The position numbers and the translations under genes are program-made. Below the pieces are notes generated by a model that was not told where the DNA came from, ran no database searches, and saw only the letters and a program-made list of their open reading frames with translations. This document shows positions 62,322 to 64,000 of a stretch of DNA of 64,000 bases, in pieces; positions within the stretch are counted from its first letter, which is position 1, and each line of letters begins with the position of its first letter. This DNA is from Streptomyces sp. 11x1 (lineage in GTDB: Bacteria; Actinomycetota; Actinomycetes; Streptomycetales; Streptomycetaceae), in contig NZ_CP122458.1 in NCBI RefSeq assembly GCF_032598905.1, positions 9,945,001 to 10,009,000 of the forward strand. The letters are read 5' to 3'.

Positions 62322-63640
62322 GCCCCTCCCAGGGACTCCTTGAGCTGGACGACAGCGAGCACTCCGAAGAGCACGAAGGAGCCGCCCAGCAGCGTGTTCG
62401 AGACGGTCCGGTTGCGCAGCGCCGGCTCCATGCTCCGGCGGTTGAGGAGCACCAGCAGCGCGCCGGAGAGCAGCGGCAGGATCAGCGAGCCGACCGCGGC
62501 GTAGGTGAGCACCAGGGGCACCGGCCGCCCCAGGAAGACGACGGCGACCGAGGCGACGGCGCAGTAGAGGACGAACAGCCGGAACGGACGGCCGTGCTGC
62601 GCGATGTGCGGTTCCGCCTCGGCGTCCGGGACGCCCCGCAGCGCCCGCAGCGAGTCGGCGAGCAGATAGCACAGGCCGTTGAAGCCGCCGACCAGTGCGC
62701 TCAGCGTCACCAGGAAGAACGTGCCCAGGAACAGCACCCGGGCCACGGACCCCAGATCGGCGCCGAGCGGATCGGCGAGCGCGGCCAGCCCGTCGTTGCC
62801 GGTGATGCTGCCGCCCGTGCCGTACAGCAGGCCCGTGCCCACCACCGTCGTGCACAGCACGAACAGCAGGGTGACTCCGTAACTCACCGCCGAGTCCGTA
62901 CGCATCAGCCGCAGTCGGCTCCGGTCCGCCCAGCCCTTCTCCCGCACCCAGTAGCTGTACGAGGCGATCCCGGCCGTCCCGCCCACGCCGCCGATGAGAG
63001 CCAGCACCGTCACCACGTCGCCCTCCGGCAGCCTCGGCCGCAGCGTGCCGAGCAGGCCGGACAGATCGTCGGCGGTCGCGAGGATGAGCACCGCCAGGAC
63101 GGCCATGCCGAGGAACTTGGCGAGCAGGAAGACACTCATCACCCGCTCGAACAGCGCGTACCGCCCGACGTACACGAGCGCCGCCGCCGAGAGCGCGATG
63201 GCGACGGCCACGGGCCGGACGGGCAGCACGGGGAACAGCGTGGACAGCGCCAAGGACGCCACCGAGCCGAGCGCCGCCCCGTAGAGCAGCCCGATGACCA
63301 GGACGAAGAGCATGAACGCCGCCGGAAGCCAGCGGGCGGCCGACCGCAGACCCGCGATCACGGTCTGTCCGGTGGCCAGGTACAGCCGGCCGACCGCCTC
63401 GGTGAGCGCGTACTTCAGGACGACCCCGATGACGATGGCCCACATCAGCGCCATCCCGTACCCGGCCGCGCCCGCGAGCGAGGTCACCATGTCCCCGGCG
63501 CCCACACTGGCGGCCGCAAGCACCAGCCCGGGACCCAGGAGCGCCGACCGACCCCGGCGGGAGCCGCCGGGACGCGGCGGCACCTGTGGGGCGGCGTCGG
63601 CGGCCGGGGAACGTGGGGGACTGCCGGGAGTCACGGTCAC
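62318..63640 (-). CDS. NRAMP family divalent metal transporter
   Basis: About 440 aa with eleven or so membrane segments; opening LGPGLVLAAASVGAGDMVTSLAGAA (compare the Nramp DPGN motif, here GAGD, so the classical DPGN is missing) and GIASYSYWVREKGW. The metal-binding Asp/Asn pair and Met of canonical MntH are not evident, which suggests another substrate, such as an amino acid or urea-like compound. The GTG at 63640 has GGAG nine bases ahead; an ATG at 63649 has none. Confidence 0.86.
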   Translation of the reverse strand: MTVTPGSPPRSPAADAAPQVPPRPGGSRRGRSALLGPGLVLAAASVGAGDMVTSLAGAAGYGMALMWAIVIGVVLKYALTEAVGRLYLATGQTVIAGLRSAARWLPAAFMLFVLVIGLLYGAALGSVASLALSTLFPVLPVRPVAVAIALSAAALVYVGRYALFERVMSVFLLAKFLGMAVLAVLILATADDLSGLLGTLRPRLPEGDVVTVLALIGGVGGTAGIASYSYWVREKGWADRSRLRLMRTDSAVSYGVTLLFVLCTTVVGTGLLYGTGGSITGNDGLAALADPLGADLGSVARVLFLGTFFLVTLSALVGGFNGLCYLLADSLRALRGVPDAEAEPHIAQHGRPFRLFVLYCAVASVAVVFLGRPVPLVLTYAAVGSLILPLLSGALLVLLNRRSMEPALRNRTVSNTLLGGSFVLFGVLAVVQLKESLGGA

Positions 63641-63666
63641 GTCGACCATCTCCGTAGATCGGGGAG

Positions 63667-63691
63667 TCACGGGAGTCACGGGAGTCACGGT
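63667..63691. repeat. Short tandem repeat GGGAGTCAC
   Basis: Three to four direct 9-bp copies (GGGAGTCAC) between the NRAMP start and the upstream region, just before the divergent AsnC/Lrp gene. If translated on the minus strand they would give VTPVTPVTP. Confidence 0.6.
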
Positions 63692-63851
63692 GCGCGCGGC
63701 CCGTGCGGGCCGAGGGGGACGGGGCGTGGCCCGCGCAGCGGGGAGACCGCGTGGGACCGAGCGATTCCGCTTCCCGGCAGGCTGGGCCACGGCGACGGAA
63801 GGGAACAAGAACCCCTGCGGAATTGACGGAATCCGCCATAGTCTGGGGCCG

Positions 63852-64000
63852 ATGGACGCACCGCGGACCGGCCCCGTGACGGATTCACTGGACCGGCGCA
63901 TCATCAGCGCGCTGCAGATCGACGGCCGGGCCGCCTGGCACCGCATCGCGGCGGCCCTCGGCGAGCCCGAACGCACCGTCGTCCGCCGCGGCACCCGGCT
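63852..64000 (+). CDS. AsnC/Lrp family transcriptional regulator (3' partial)
   Basis: The first 49 codons: TDSLDRRIISALQIDGRAAWHRIAAALGEPERTVVRRGTR, an AsnC-type HTH. It runs off the window end. Divergent from the NRAMP/amidase pair (about 200 bp apart), which it may regulate. Confidence 0.88.
   Translation, partial: MDAPRTGPVTDSLDRRIISALQIDGRAAWHRIAAALGEPERTVVRRGTR

Noticed and set aside
62322..63839. N-terminal extension of the amidase frame to 1005 residues
   Set aside because: The extension reads the NRAMP gene out of frame; the GTGA overlap gives the proper start.
1..64000. tRNA, rRNA, integrase, transposase or prophage genes
   Set aside because: None of the expected sequences was recognised on either strand by eye.

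Overview
The window is chromosomal DNA from a Streptomyces-like actinomycete. It is very GC-rich with strong third-position G/C bias, uses many GTG and a few TTG starts, and carries genus-typical families: two AsnC/Lrp regulators, mycothiol- and F420-type enzymes, a PASTA-less serine/threonine kinase, and several Streptomyces DUFs. I saw no rRNA, tRNA, integrase, transposase or CRISPR array. Most genes look like conserved chromosomal housekeeping or regulatory genes.

1-11 kb: the end of a kinase/M23/aminotransferase fusion gene; an AsnC/Lrp regulator divergent from a FUSC membrane protein, with a repeated operator-like motif between them; a lactonase behind a DasR-type (dre) site; a CbiX-like protein that has lost its metal-binding histidines; uracil-DNA glycosylase translationally coupled to an N-acetylglucosamine-kinase-like ATPase; a BNR/sialidase-fold protein; and an Rv1733c-like membrane protein. 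11-17.5 kb is a plant-polysaccharide block: two secreted pectate lyases (PL1, PL3), a secreted esterase with a CBM2 domain behind a CebR-like box, an SGNH hydrolase, and an old-yellow enzyme divergent from an ArsR regulator.

18-30 kb holds a ferredoxin-NADP reductase, a divergent DUF305 lipoprotein / LVIVD-repeat secreted protein pair, a HAD hydrolase, a PAP2 phosphatase, an M56 metallopeptidase, a DUF5134 membrane protein, a FUSC exporter coupled to a MarR regulator, two VOC proteins and a GNAT. 30-37 kb holds a GDPD, then a compact run DUF6421 - SDR - threonine aldolase - transglutaminase-like protein, an acyltransferase, and the divergent DUF4395/thioredoxin pair. 37-44 kb holds a Cys-ended leader peptide before a flavin reductase, etfBA, an endonuclease/phosphatase-fold secreted protein, a DUF6986 aldolase and a serine/threonine kinase.

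44-54 kb: a LacI regulator divergent from a ROK kinase over a shared palindromic operator, a P-loop kinase/Nudix fusion, an M20 dipeptidase, a geranylgeranyl-reductase family flavoprotein, a DDN-type F420 enzyme divergent from a TetR regulator over an array of palindromes, and a mycothiol-dependent isomerase-family protein. 54-60 kb is the most accessory part: a degenerate tandem-repeat array, a two-gene ATP-grasp RiPP (graspetide) locus lacking the usual methyltransferase, an MFS transporter, a second Cys-type leader peptide in front of a multiply frameshifted flavin monooxygenase, and the deletion scar of a copper P-type ATPase that still keeps CsoR-like boxes and a divergent secreted copper-locus protein. 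60.8-64 kb holds an amidase coupled to an NRAMP-type transporter and the start of a second AsnC/Lrp gene.
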